Assembly (NCBI GenBank): GCA_024663395.1
Contig: JANFAH010000018.1
Coordinates: 1,240,001-1,304,000, forward strand
Source: Pisolithus tinctorius
Taxonomy: Eukaryota; Basidiomycota; Agaricomycetes; Boletales; Pisolithaceae
Direction: 5' to 3'
Length of the DNA stretch: 64,000 nt
Positions 12,346 to 24,910 of the stretch are shown piece by piece (positions within the stretch are counted from its first letter, which is position 1; each line of letters opens with the position of its first letter). A program made the translations under genes and the position numbers. A model generated the notes under the pieces. It had not been told where the DNA came from. It did not search any database and saw only the letters and a list, made by a program, of their open reading frames with translations.

Positions 12346-15300
12346 ATGGTGCAAGGACTTATCAACGACCTCGTTCGGCCCGTTACAAAATCAGATGGTG
12401 TGCCCGCTGGTGACCCCAGTCCCAAAATGATCTCCCAGGTTTCGTGGGACGACAAGGCAGATCCAGAATCACATGGTAAGGCGAACGATGTAGTGCCCAA
12501 CAACGAGCGCGAACTCGTGGCACACGTTATCTCGGAGGACGACGATCCATCCCTTAACCCTTGGACATTCCGTTCGTTCTTCATTGGTTTTGGGTTGTCT
12601 GCTTTTGGCAGTGCACTTGGTATTATTTTCTGGTTTTACAGTCGCTTTTTAACTAATTTATTGACAGCCGAGATATACTACTTTAAACCCGTGCGAGGAC
12701 CCGAAGTTTTCATCTCGAATCCGCCTCAACCAGTTTCCACAGCAAACCCTGACCGTGTCGTTAATGTTCCTGGCTATTATATCATACATTATCGGTACGG
12801 CGATGGATAGCTTTATTCCTAGACGGGGTATATTTCGTTGGTTAAATCCAGTGAGTTGTCTCGAGTGCACAGATCAAGCATATTTTGACGTTTTCAAAAG
12901 CATCCATTCAACAAAAAAGAGAACGCGTTTGTGATTATCATGGCTAGTGCCGCTTCAAATGCGGCTCTAGCGACTGAGGTTCTCGCCGTTCAGCGTTTGT
13001 ATTATGACGTCAATCCGGACCCTGCTACTTCCGTCTTCTTGCTGTTTTCGAGTCAGTTACTCGGCTATGGTATCGGTGGTTTGATGAGATGTGAGTTTCA
13101 GTAAAGCATCAGATTGTCTTCGCCTCCTCTCACTGACGGATCCACCAGCCGTTTTGCTTTATCCTTCCAAGATGTTCTATCCCAACGTCCTTCCACTCGT
13201 TTCGATGTTCGACGCCCTTTTCCGAGATGGGACTGCTGCGCAACGCAAAATTCAAGTATTTTGGACTGTTTTCAGCGTGTAAGTTGTCCAACAGCCTCAA
13301 TTGCTCACAAAAGTTAATCTGTTGCTCAAAGTATCTTCGTCTGGGAACTCTTTCCAGAGTGGATATTCCCTTTGCTCACAGGCTTTTCTATATTTTGCCT
13401 TGCTCTTCCTGACAACCCTGCGGTATCACGCCTTTTTGGTGGAAGTAATGGTAATGAAGGTCTCGGGGTCTTATCGATTTGCTTCGATTGGCAGGTAGGC
13501 AAGTTTTGGACTTTTCTTTGGTCCTATTTACTCTCCCCACAGTACATCAGCGCTCTCAATCCCTTTATTGTTCCTCTCAAGGCTTTGGTAAGTGAGCGTG
13601 CACGCGTAAATTGGCGCCAACGTTCTCACTGTAATTAAAGCTCTCTGTGTTGTTCGGATACATTCTCTGCATGTAAGCACGTGCATGGCTGGCCTCTTGA
13701 AAGATTACTTAAACCCTCTAACATCATGTGGCAGCGCTGTCTTTATGGCCGTCTTTTATGGCAATGTTTGGAAAGCACGAAACTTCCCCTTCGTATGTCA
13801 GGTCTACTCCACACATTTCCAGTAGCTGATTCAGCACATGTAGCTTTCCCAAGTTCTCTTTTATGAAAATGGAACGTTGTATGATCAGTCTTTGATCATG
13901 GATGCGGACTATCAAGTGGATTCCGAACTTGTCGCGGAGCAAGGTTTACCGTACTATGCGTCAACCTGGGTCGTATATCTTATAGCCACTAACCTTGCTC
14001 TTGCGGCTACGATCACGCACTTGTTGCTATGGAACTATGATGATATGTGCGCCGCTTGGACGTGGTTGAGCCCTGCATCGTTTTGGTGCACGTGGCAGGG
14101 ATTTGATTGGAGGTTCTGGAAGTATAATGGTCGACATGAAGAAGTCAAGATTACGGATGACCTAGACCCACACTATGCACAAATGCTAAAGGTGAAGAAC
14201 TTTGTGACATATAGATTGAGAGCTGAGCAACGTCGCAGTATCCTGATGCTCCAAACAGTTGGTATGGTCTCACTGCGGTGCTCTCTCTGATTGTCGCCCT
14301 CGTCGTCATTTACAAGAGCGACTCGACACTTCCTTGGTGGGGTTTGGTCGTTGCCCTCCTGTTAGCTACAGTTTTTATTCTCTTTATCGTGGCTTTATAC
14401 GCCATGACAGGTATTCCCCTGTCCATACGTGAGTCGCATCTTATAGAATTCCGAATACTGCTACAGCCACATGCAGAAACATTTGTGCAGATGGTAGCAG
14501 GGTACTTACATCGTGGAAAGCCGATGGCAAATATGTACTTTGTGCTCTACAGTTATAGTGGGTCAAACGAAATTTCTCGTAGTGCCAGCAGGTTGACTCG
14601 ACAAACTTACCTCACTAGATACTATGAATCAAGCCCAGCTGCTTCTACGCGATCTTAAAGTAGCTCAATGTAGGTGCTTCCTATTGGAGTTGCATTGACC
14701 CATATGTTCACCTCCATGACAGACGTCAAACTACCCCCCCGGGCTGCGTTCGCTGCCCAGGTAATTGGAACCCTATTTGGTGCTGCTGTCAATTTTGGTA
14801 TATGAAACACTTTCATTCCTGCCCGGCTCTAACTGACGTCTCATAATAGTTCTGATGAACTCCATCGTCAGCAATCGGAGCGATATATTATTGTCTGTCC
14901 AAGGATCGAATGTTTGGTCTGGGCAGCAGGTTCAGCAGTACAATTCACAAGCCATTGCGTGGGGAGGGCTGAGTAATGAACTTTTTTCCATTGGTTCCAG
15001 GTACCACTGGGTACCGTTGTCATATGTCATTGGTTTGTTTGTGCCTATCCCATTCTGGCTAGTTCACCGGTACTGGCCAAAACTTCGAACTGATTTCATC
15101 TACACGCCTCTCATTTGGTGGGTATTATACTAGAAGTTTGGCAATCTGAAACTCCCTAATTCGTCATTTGCTTTTAGTGGATTTATTGGGACGCTTGCTG
15201 TTGGAATCAATGCTTCTGCGTTGTCCTTTTTAATTGTAGGCTTCACCTCTCAGTGGTGGTTGCGTACCCGGTGCCCGCGTTGGTTCCACAAGTACAATTA

Positions 15301-15515
15301 CATCGTTGCAGCTGGTACGTTTTCCCTTGCACACGTGGATCTGCGATACTGTCGCTCATGCTCATGTTACCCTAGCCCTAGATGGAGGTATTCAGGTCAT
15401 GGTATTTATCCTGTCGTTTGCAGTATTCGGTGCAGCAGGACATACGCATTTGTTTCCATCTTGGTGGGGTGCAAACCAAGCGGGAAATTATGACCATTGC
15501 GTGTTACTCCAGTAA
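12346..15515 (+). CDS. OPT-family small oligopeptide transporter
   Basis: Proton-coupled importer of small peptides in a cell membrane. After a hydrophilic N-terminus starting MVQGLINDLVRPV comes WTFRSFFIGFGLSAFGSAL, AEIYYFKP, then family signatures TEVLAVQRLYYD, LLFSSQLLGYGIGG, VLLYPSKMFYPNVLP, IFVWELFPEWIFP, FDWQYISALNPFIVP, and near the end SYVIGLFVPIPFWLVHRYWPKL and AAGHTHLFPSWWGANQAG. Many hydrophobic segments fit a protein of 12 or more membrane spans. At least a dozen short introns interrupt the gene; for example, 12608-12666 is removed to give SALAEIYYFKP. The frame closes with TAA at 15513-15515, and I saw no break. The substrate cannot be told from sequence; OPT members also move metal-chelator complexes, but this one resembles the peptide branch. 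Confidence 0.9.
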
Positions 15516-16131
15516 ACTTTAAAAATTGTTATTATAAAAAGAAAATACCTATACATTAGAACTGCCACTGTATGACCACAATGTCGCTCTGGGGGAAAAG
15601 GTAGCGAGGGAAGGACCAGTGGTAATGCGTGAGTGGATATCTTTCAGTGGTCTCCAGGAGAGGGATAAGTAATTGACATGGCATGTCGGTTCTGGGGTAT
15701 CGCAGATGTGGCTTTCAGTAAGTCTTTGCCTTCTTCAGTACTGCGATGCCCAGAAATTGCATGGCTCCACTTGGCCTATATGCTTGAAGTTTGATGTGAT
15801 ATGTAAATGATTCCACTATGGCATGTTGCAAGTGTGGCACATGAGATCCTTTGGAAAGGGAGGAGAGTTGGGGGTTGCTACTAGCAGCAGTGGAGAAGAG
15901 GATGGAGAGGAAAATGAGGAAGCAGATGCAAGTGAACACAGGATCTCTGAAGGTTGCTGAATGTGTATCAACTCAGTGAGTGAAGCACTTTCATTGGTGT
16001 TTTTGTAGTTGTTGTATGTGGAGAGCATCACATTGATGTCTACTCTTCCAACTTCAGCAATATCTGGTCATTTTCAGCACCAGACCCAGTAGCAGGGCCT
16101 AATAACATGCTTTCCGGAGCCAGCGCTCGAT
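15516..16131. other. Intergenic, no supported gene
   Basis: Holds the 3' flank of the peptide transporter and then non-coding DNA up to the minisatellite. No family-like reading frame is visible on either strand. Confidence 0.45.
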
Positions 16132-16905
16132 CCGCATGCATCTAGGTATCATGCGTGCATGCATCTAGGTATCATGCGTGCATGCATCTAGGTATCATGC
16201 GTGCATGCATCTAGCGAAAAGGCGTAGGTATCATGCGTGCATCTAGGTATCATGCATCAACAAAAAGTGTAGGGTATCATGCATGCACCTAGTGAAAAGT
16301 GTAGGTATCATGCATGCATCTAGGTATCATGTGTGCACCTGGCGAAGAGTGTAGGTATCATGCATGCACCTAGGGCAAAGCGTAGGTATCATGCATGCAC
16401 CTAGTGAAGAGTGTAGGTATCATGCATGCACCCAGGGCAAAGTGTAGGTATCATGCATGCATCTAGCGAAGAGTGTAGGTATCATGCATGCATCTAGGTA
16501 TCATGCATGCACCCAGGGCAAAGTGTAGGTATCATGCATGCATCTAGCGAAGAGTGTAGGTATCATGCATGCATCTAGCGAAGAGTGTAGGTATCATGCA
16601 TGCACCTAGCGAAGAGTGTAGGTATCATGCATGCACCTAGCAAAGAGTGTAGGTATCATGCATGCATCTAGGTATCATGCATGCACCCAGGGCAAAGTGT
16701 AGGTATCATGCATGCACCCAGGGCAAAGTGTAGGTATCATGCATGCATCTAGCGAAGAGTGTAGGTATCATGCATGCATCTAGGTATCATGCATGCACCC
16801 AGGGCAAAGTGTAGGTATCATGCATGCACCTAGTGAAGAGTGTAGGTATCATGCATGCACCTAGCAAAGAGTGTAGGTATCATGCATGCATCTAGCAATA
16901 TGTAT
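16132..16905. repeat. Minisatellite, 31-base unit with a shorter 19-base variant
   Basis: Tandem copies of a unit of 31 bases made of GTAGGTATCATGCATGCA followed by a spacer such as CCTAGCGAAGAGT. Shorter copies lack the spacer and run straight from GCATCT into AGGTATCATG. About 25 copies are visible. The core ATGCATGCA is self-complementary in part. The spacer comes in a few versions (GCGAAGAGT, GGGCAAAGT, GTGAAGAGT) that are interleaved, as expected from unequal exchange. It sits directly left of the accessory block and may mark its edge. Confidence 0.9.
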
Positions 16906-17439
16906 CCACACAGCCACTGAATGAAATTGCCATATAGGGAAAACTCCTATGAATTAGCCCCTAAGAAATAGGTGATTGGTTGCTTATTCTGGCAGAAATG
17001 TACCAACAAGGTAGTGGCAAATGAGACCACCAAGTAACAAGCAAAAGTGTACTAACAGAAAATAGGTGACCGGTTGCTTATCTCCCCCACCCATATGTTA
17101 CTAGCCAACTCCTAATGATCATGGAGTAGCTGGGCATTGGCCACCAGATTGTTGCTAGATACAATCGGCAACTGGAGCCAATGAGTTGACCAGTGGCTAC
17201 CACAGGCAAAATGTGTGCCCATCTGCTTATCAGCACTGGAGGAAAGTCACCAGTGAAGTACTGACTACTGACCAGAGACAATAAGCAACCGGTCGCTTAT
17301 TTCCATGCAAGTGTACCAAGTACAACTACTGAATGCCAAGCACACTAAGTAGCGAGTGCACTCTGGTTTCCTAATGGGGTAATACCAATGGGGTTAGCAC
17401 TCCATATGGGATGTTTGTGCAGACCAAATAAATTTGATG

Positions 17440-17496
17440 TGACTGTGGGAACTTTTCTTTTTTGCATCTCTTCCTCTTACCACCACCATCTCAACC
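17440..17496 (+). promoter_or_regulatory. Leader of the helicase gene, weakly similar to those at 23.5 and 25.4 kb
   Basis: Just before the ATG at 17497 is a pyrimidine-rich stretch with GTGGGAACTTTTC and TTTGCATCTCTTCC followed by ACCACCACC. The order recalls the leaders of the next two plus-strand genes, which read GTGGCTGTG, AACTTTTGCATCTTGAAC and ACCACCGCC. The match is weaker than between those two, so a shared origin is only suggested. Confidence 0.35.
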
Positions 17497-20400
17497 ATGC
17501 CAAGCTATAACTGTTCCACCTGTAGTGAAACTCTTGCCAACAAGAAGGACTACAATTTACACATCAAGAAGTGTAGTCCCAGGGCCACCATTCAACTACC
17601 TCATACCAAACAGGTTATAGCTTTGGAAAGGAACCTGGAGGGGGATTTCATCTGTTATTGCTCTAACAGTAGTTGTCCCAGGCCATTCAAGTATGCTAAT
17701 AGCCTTAGGGCTCACATCCTGAAGGCTGGTACTACATGGATTGGTGATGATACCAAGGTAAGTGTGGGAAATCATTTCCTTATTTGGAAGTATCTCTGAG
17801 AATGTTAGCAGGGTAGTACATCCATGGGGCAAGCTAACTTGGTGAGTAGCTTTAGCAACCAGAAAAATAGGCAACCGGTCGCTTATCTGCCCATCACAGA
17901 CCCATGGAAAAGGGATTGGAGCTGGACCCAGCAGGGACTTGGTGAGTGTGTTGCTCAGGAGAAAGTAACCAATCACCCATGTCATCACCATCACAGGCCC
18001 ATGAAGAGGGGAAAAGTGGCCCCAGTAGAGACAGAAAAGACTTGGTCAGTGGCTTGTCCAAGCAGAATAAGCGACCAGTTGCTTATCTGCTGATCACTAT
18101 TGCAGCATGATGACATTAGTGAGAGTGAAACAACTGAGGTGAGCATCATGTAGCTCTTCATGATGAGAGCCTGATGGTGAATGTTGGCACACCAGTCCTC
18201 CAAACGCTCCCCTGGATCATCAGTGAGTGGAAGGGAAAGTCTTGACTATGCAACACTTACCAGGAAAACAGATATCAGAGGACTTGGGTGAGATCCCATC
18301 ACCACCTCCCAACCAGTTGGCCCAACAAGATGAAATCATGTGTTCACCCACACCGCCACGCTCCAGAATTGTGAGTTGTGCTCTCCACAATAAGCGACCG
18401 GTCGCTTATCCACAGAACCAGGACAGTGAACAGATGATAGTTTCACCCAAGTCTGACAAGTCACTCCCTTCCCCAACGTCATCACCCCCAATACCATCAC
18501 TCCTGGTGAGCTATGAGAATTGAGTTGCAGTCAACAGGACTCAAGTTTGCCTCACAGTCAGCAATCCAATCCCAGTTGGGGAACGCCACACATGAAGCTG
18601 CAACTTCTGCTCCATCTGCTCCAATTCCATCATCAGTCTATCTTGACTCACTAGACTTGGTGGTGAATGCTGAATTCCACTTCCTGACATGCCAGATTTG
18701 TCAAGTGGCTTTATCCACTGAGGAAGTCAGGGGTCATCTGGCCAAAACACATGGTAGACATTCCACATACAACAACTATCAGTTCAACTTGGCCTTGGGT
18801 GCATTGAAGGTAGCTGCAGATCTGCCTACCAACATCACTGGGCCCAGGCCAAGAGTGGAAGGACTAAAAGTCCATGATGGTGTGGCATGTGACAACTGCC
18901 ATTTTCTATCCAGGTCCAAGGACAACCTACGAAAACATCATGGAAAGGAGCACCCTATGGTACAGAGACCCAAAGTGTGGCGGTCCTGCAAAATGCAACA
19001 CCTGAAGGAGCGTCCAGGGGAACTGCAGGCATTCTGGGAGGTTGAGGATGCAGACCAGCAGAGCCAACCAACAGCCAGACAAGTACTGGTGGACTCGCTG
19101 CTCAAACAGCTGGAGCCCACACTAGAGGTTGTCCAATCACCACCAGATGGTCGCATGGTGAGCCCCTGGTTGTTGACAACACAGTGGCACGAACACCTTG
19201 CTGGCAAGAACATCAAACAGCAGTGTGGCCTGGTCATGTTACCCAAGGCAGACGATGGTCTCATTCCTGGACTGAAGGAGGTGGTTCAAGCATACTATCA
19301 AAAGGCCCTCAGTCTGCTGGAGCACACAGGAGAGATCGTCCGGAAAAGGTTGAATTCCCCCAATCCTGTGAAAAGGTAAGCAGCCATGCATGCACAGATA
19401 AGCGACCGGTCGCTTATTCCTTCCCAGTGGCCTGTCCAACACACCCTTCCACAAGCACCTGTACGAGTCAACCATGAAACAGTACATCATCCCAGTGGTG
19501 ATTCTGCTGGCGATGTTGATCAGACAACAGTACAGTGGAGGGCCATTCTCTGGTTCAAATCCCAAGCTGTTAGATCTCTTGGCAGTGCTTCGCATCGGTC
19601 GAGAAGACACAGAAGCATCGTCGCTCATCCATGAGTTGCTGTTCCAGCTCTGGAGCACAGCATGGAAGCATCAAGGAGACAGGGACATTGTGGATCCAAC
19701 AGAAAGGTGTCTTGCCCTGATGACTCTCAGAGAAGATGGTGCCTTCAAAGAGCCACATCAAGTCACCCCGATCATAGCCAGGTTGGAGTACTGCATGCGA
19801 CTCACCTTTCTCATGGAGATCCACAGTCGCATGGAGTCAGACCCACAGAAGGATGAAGAGGAGCACTGTTCAGACCTGGAGAGCTTCTTTGTGGAGAATA
19901 CCCGATATACTTTCTCCCGTCTGCGTTCCCTGCAACACAGAGCGACTTCCCTGGCCTTGGACACCATGAGCCTTCCTCAAGTGTGGTGGACAGACACCAA
20001 GACCTGGAAGACCATGTTGTACAGAGGGGAGCAGGTGGACTTTGCTGATCTCTGCAAGGTCTTTGAACAGACAGAGGTCAAGCTGGTAGAGGCATGGGAA
20101 CAGGGGATCCTGATGGGCCATGACATCAGAGCAGACTATGACAAGATTGCAGAGGACTTGGTCAACAAAGACGTTGGCTACTCCTTCCTTTCCGACATCA
20201 GAAATCCACAGCTCGCAGGTAGGGATAGGCTGGTGAAGCGCTTCCTAGAAGATGAGGACACGTTTGCCCATTTTGCCATGATCAGGCAGGGAGCCATCGT
20301 ATGGAACACAGGTGCCCTTCAAGCATGGTTGAAGAAGTATGCAGAGCTGCAAAGCTTGCTACTTTTGCGAGCCCAGATGCTCAGCGGGGCTCCAAGTCGT

Positions 20401-23383
20401 GGCACAGAACTAACTGCCATGACCTATCGCAACACCCAGACCCGGCCGACTCGGAACCTGGTAGTACTGGGAAACCATGTCTCCCTCCTTTGTCAATACC
20501 TCAAGACGACGGCATTGACAGGGAAAGACAAGCTGATCCCTCATGCCCTGGATGGCATCACCAGCGACATCTTGGTGCAGGACCTGGCCTTGGCACGGCC
20601 ATTTGCAGAGATTGCAGCCAAGGCATGTTTCCCAGACAAGCCAGAGGTGGTGGAGCTGTATCGCAACCACGTCTTTGTCAACTACGATTGCCTCTTCGAC
20701 TCCAAAGACCTGTCGACCATCATGAGCAAGCACAGCCTTCCCATCATGCACTTTGGGCTGACCATCAACTCGTGGCGACACATCCAAACAGCATGGAAAC
20801 GAAAGCTTGGCTGTGCAGTGGAGGACGTGATAGAGATGGACAGGGAAGACAACGTGGAAGCCCTGCAGGCAGGCCACAGTCGATCTACGGAAAACCGAGT
20901 GTATGGCATCAGCATGGATGCTCTGGCTGGAGCTGCAGAGGACGTGCTACCTGCATACCTCAATGCCAGCATGGAATGGCAAAGGCACTGCCAGGTGCCA
21001 GTCGGTGGCCAGTTGGCATCATACAAGACTGCACGGACACATGCCCCATCCCCACCTGCACCAGAGCCCAGGGAAAACAAGCAACCGGTCGCCTATTCCA
21101 TGCCAACCGAGGCAATCCAAAAGGCCATGGTAGATGCAGTGGTGGCCAAACTGCCATCCACAGATGAGATTGCCACCAAGGTGATGGACAAGCTGATGCC
21201 TGCATTGAAGGGAATGTTGCAGGAGGTGCTTCAATCTGCCACAGGAGGCCCATCAGAGAGGACAGATGAAGGAAAAGGGAAGGAGAGGGAGAAAGAGCAA
21301 GGGCAGAGCACCAGTCACGGTCGGTAATACCCATGTCAGATGATCGTTGGAAATTAAATCCAATCTAGCCAGGATCCAGTCTGGAATAAGCGACCGGTCG
21401 CCTATCTGGGACCTCAGTGATGTTGAACTCGAGCCAAGGGATGACATACATGGTAAGAACATGCAAGACATTTGCCAGTAGATGAGTCACCTGACGTGGC
21501 ATTTCACAGACCAGTCTACAGAACCCAGCACGAGTGGTCAGTCAGCTATTTTGGGACAAGCCCTGCAGGCAATGCAGGGCCTGCTCAAGAACCCATCAGC
21601 AACCTGGAAATCAAAGGAACAGGGTGCCTGCATGGCAACAGTCCTCAAAGGACAAACAGACCTGGTAGCAGTGCTGGGTACTGGAGCTGGAAAGTCCATG
21701 TTAGCAATAATTCCCAGCATGGTGCAACCGAGGGAAGCCACGGTGCTGGTCTTGCCTCTGAACTCTCTCATGCTGGACTACCAACGACGGCTGGAGGAGT
21801 TCAGAGTGCCATATCAAGTCTATGCAGCAGACAAGCCCCTGAACTCGTCCACCAATTTGATTCTGGTCACGGCTGACAGGGCATTGACGTCGCAGTGGCG
21901 GGCTGCCCTGGCAGTGCTCAACCAAAGCAAGAAGGTGGCCAGGCTGATATTTGACGAGGCCCACATTCCTCTCATGGCCAAAGACTATCGCATGGCCTTT
22001 CAAAGCATCCACCAACTACGCAGCATCCCGATGCAGCTAGTGCTGCTGAGTGCCACCCTTCCAACTTGGTGCATGGAGGAAGTCAAGACCACCTTCCAGC
22101 TGGTACAGCAAACCCAGGTCGTCCGACAAAGTACGGACCGATCAGAACTGGCATATCACTTGGAAAGGGTGCCAGTCGACTCCATGCATCGACGAGTAGC
22201 AGAAGTGTTGGAGGTGGAAGCTGGAAGCTGGCAGGAAAGGGACAGAGCCTTGGTGTTTGTGACATCCATAGCGGCCGGTCAGAAGCTATCGCACTCGATG
22301 GCATATCCATTCTACAATGGAGACACGGGGACCTCAGACGAGGACCGACGATGGATATACCAACAGTGGATCAAGGGATTCTACAAGGTTCTCATCGCCA
22401 CCACTGCCTTCAGCGCTGGGAATGACTACCCTCACGTGCGGACAGTCATTCACATGGACCGACCATTTGACATGGTGGATTACATCCAAGGACAGGGCAG
22501 AGCAGGTCGAGATGGACAGCCAGCCAACTGCTATACGATCATTCCACCGACGTCGACCCTGCCTGAAATACAGTCCATGGGGCTGGAAGGGGAGGCCAAA
22601 TGGGCAATCTACGAACTGCTGTATTGCTATGGGCCAAGGAGATGCCTGCGGTATGGGATGACACTGTTCAACGACAGCAAAGGGATCAGCTGTGGTATGG
22701 AGCAGGGGAACGAGGCATGCACCGTCTGCCTGGAGGAGCTGGGACACAACCCATTGGACATACAAGTGGCTGGCACAGCCAGGCTCAAACAGCAGGCCAT
22801 GAGATCCATCCAAGGGCAATTGGCAGAACAGCCTGCTCCTCTGAAGACTAGCTTCAATGCTGCATCAGTACTGGCACGACGACTACGAGGAGAGGAAGAG
22901 ACCAAGCGATTGGAAGAGGGGGACAAAATATTGGCTGCTTTGGAAAGTTTCCAGGGGTGTTGCAGCCTTTGCAGAGTGCTGAAGAAAGGTGCCATGGAGC
23001 GACATGGGATCAGAGAATGTCCACATCTGGCTGGAGATGGATGGAGTGACTACGTGGAGTGGAGAAAGGGACTCCACTATGACAAGACCTACCACAAGAA
23101 GATCTGCTGGATGTGCCATGTCCCACAGGTAAACGACAAGGTACATCCACAATTCCAAAGGGCACTGGGAGGGCAGGCTTGTAGGTTTGCAGATGTGGTG
23201 GCACCAGCTGCATATGGGATCCATTGCCAAGCCACATTGGGAGAGCAAGCACAGAGAGAATTTGGGCAAAATTGGGGAGATTCCAGAGGGTTTAGCAGGT
23301 GGTTGATGGGACGACCGAGGCATGGGGATCATAGCAATCTGTTTGCGTTGATCATGTGGTACCACCAGCAGCAGCAGGAGTAG
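17497..23383 (+). CDS. Zinc-finger / tyrosine-recombinase-like / RecQ-like helicase fusion protein
   Basis: One spliced gene. Exon 1 (17497-17757) encodes two finger-like units (CSTCSETL..HIKKC and CYCSNSSCPRPF..RAHI). Short in-frame exons follow (17812-17841, 17900-17941 and others), separated by introns, several with the palindrome. From about 18513 the long part begins: OrsD-like fingers CQICQVALSTEEVRGHLAKTH and CDNCHFLS..KHHGKEH; then, across an intron at about 19375-19429, a domain with GAPSRGTEL (20386-20410), SWRHIQ (about 20770) and AGHSRSTENRVYG (20869-20908), spaced like the Arg, HxxR and GH..Y boxes of tyrosine recombinases. Exon 21407-21441 (DVELEPRDDIH) links in frame to the superfamily 2 helicase: GTGAGKS (about 21676), DEAH (21951), SATLP (22049), QGQGRAGRDG (22482), then Cys pairs. 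The stop is at 23383. OrsD-RecQ fusions are known from fungal telomeric and mobile DNA; the recombinase reading is my inference. Confidence 0.82.
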
Positions 23384-23515
23384 CGCTCCAAAACAAGCGA
23401 CCGGTCGCTTGCGACCAGGGACTTTTGTGAGAAGATGTTACATTATGTAATTGACAAATATGGATATATATTGGTTAGATAAGCAGCTGAGGCATGCATA
23501 AGCACTGCCAGATGA

Positions 23516-23600
23516 GTGGCTATGCAGATTTTGCTTCTTGAGTTGCAACCACCACCTGCTAAATCAGTACACGGTGCAAACAAGTACAAACACTGTTGAC
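23516..23600 (+). promoter_or_regulatory. Duplicated 5' leader, copy 1
   Basis: The stretch GTGGCTATGCAGATTTTGC, CTTGAGTTGCAACCACCACC and a later AGTACAAACA matches in order the sequence before the gene at 25489 (GTGGCTGTG, AACTTTTGC, CTTGAACTTGAACCACCGCC, AGTACAAACA). It ends at an ATG that opens a 24-base first exon followed by a GTATGT donor. This looks like a copied promoter and first exon. Confidence 0.55.
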
Positions 23601-24910
23601 ATGTCCAACTACACAAATGCCAAGGTATGTATGGACTTGCGACCGGCTGGGCCATCCCAGGCCACACAAATAAGCGACCGGTTGCTTATTTGCTGCAAAT
23701 GGTGTAGAGAAATGTCCTCAAAAAGGCACAAGATGCAGGTAGCCACCAGCAGGAGCAGGGAGTCCCAGCAGTAAATGAAAGCATGGCACAAATAGGCAAC
23801 CTTCTACCCATGTGGCCATTGCTGGATGGCAGCAAGGATGAGGACAGCAGTGGGGATGAAGTAAGCATACGTTTCGCTCAAATGAAAGGGACAGGACTCA
23901 CGTACACTGACAGACCATGCCACCATTGTTGCTGGGACCATGCCCTGTCACCAAATCCACAGTAAGTTCGAGATGGATCATCATTCATTCAAAGCTACAG
24001 CAACCCCAACCTTTGATGCCCACAGAAATATGATCTGCCCACCTATGAAGTGGCTGAATTGCAGCTTGCAGGCAGTCACCATGACGTCGTCAAGTTTGTC
24101 CACTTGGATTACATGGAGTACTTGCTGCCACTCATGGAGGATCTGAGATTCGTAACTACACGGGCTTGCTTGCTGGAGGAAGACCTGAGGGAACTGTACG
24201 AGCACAAAGCAAATGGGACTCTCCCATCTTCCCTTCGCAAGCGGCGACCATCGTTCAACTGTGGTAGGGAATATGTCATCAAGATTCGTACGAGGTGCTT
24301 GGACATTACGATTGCTGAGAAAGAGGCATCACTGCGGTTTTGCCGAACCAAATTAGATCTGGCCACCTGGGCACCGGAGTGGCAGGAAGTGATCACTGGG
24401 GCATGGGACATGACCATCTCCAAACTGTACTCGAGTCCTCAGATCATCATGGAAGGTGGGGAAGAGAAGTTGGTGGGGTGGAAACCATCAGAGGAAGGTC
24501 TACAGAAGCTTGCAGAAACTCTTGCAGACATCGAGGCCATCGGAAAAGCAGGTAATAGACATTCAGATCGTCAGAGACAAACTACGACGGGATGCTACAG
24601 GGAAAAGACAAGGGGTGAGCACACTGCTATCACCATACTGCAGCAATCACACAACCGATAGCTGATCTGTGCCACCAGGCAACAGTGGAACCCCTTCATC
24701 TTCACAGCTAGATCAGGGAGGGTGAATGGCAAGTATGTGGGGTGGCCGTACCACCAGACCCATTGCCATGGGCCCTGGCTTGACATGCGACCGGTCGCTT
24801 GTCCATTGCTGGTTCATGGGACATCAGTAGAATGGGAAAAAACATTGCATGATTGGAAAATATGGTCATCAGAGGATTACACAAGCAGCCAAGCAGTATA
24901 TGAACACTAG
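23601..24910 (+). CDS. Unrecognised accessory-block protein B
   Basis: Begins with the mini-exon MSNYTNAK at 23601-23624, then an intron holding a palindrome (23670). The main readable exon runs from about 24029, reading KYDLPTYEVAELQLAG, through DYMEYLLPLMEDLRF and CLDITIAEKEASLRFC to LADIEAIGKA near 24550. It is mostly helical and charged, with no motif I know. Downstream exons are harder to place: one carries RDKLRRDATGKRQG, and a last one after a second palindrome-bearing intron reads VEWEKTLHDWKIW and stops at 24910. Splicing of the middle and end is uncertain. The first exon and leader resemble those of the next gene, so B and C may be diverged relatives or may share only a copied promoter. 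No function is proposed. Confidence 0.5.

Noticed and set aside
16132..16905. Regular 31-base repeats that look like a CRISPR array
   Set aside because: The repeats are directly adjoining with no unique spacers, the DNA is eukaryotic, and there are no cas genes. It is a minisatellite.
19512..23365. Long minus-strand and shifted frames opposite the helicase gene
   Set aside because: They overlap the clearly coding frame with its helicase motifs and show no motifs of their own.
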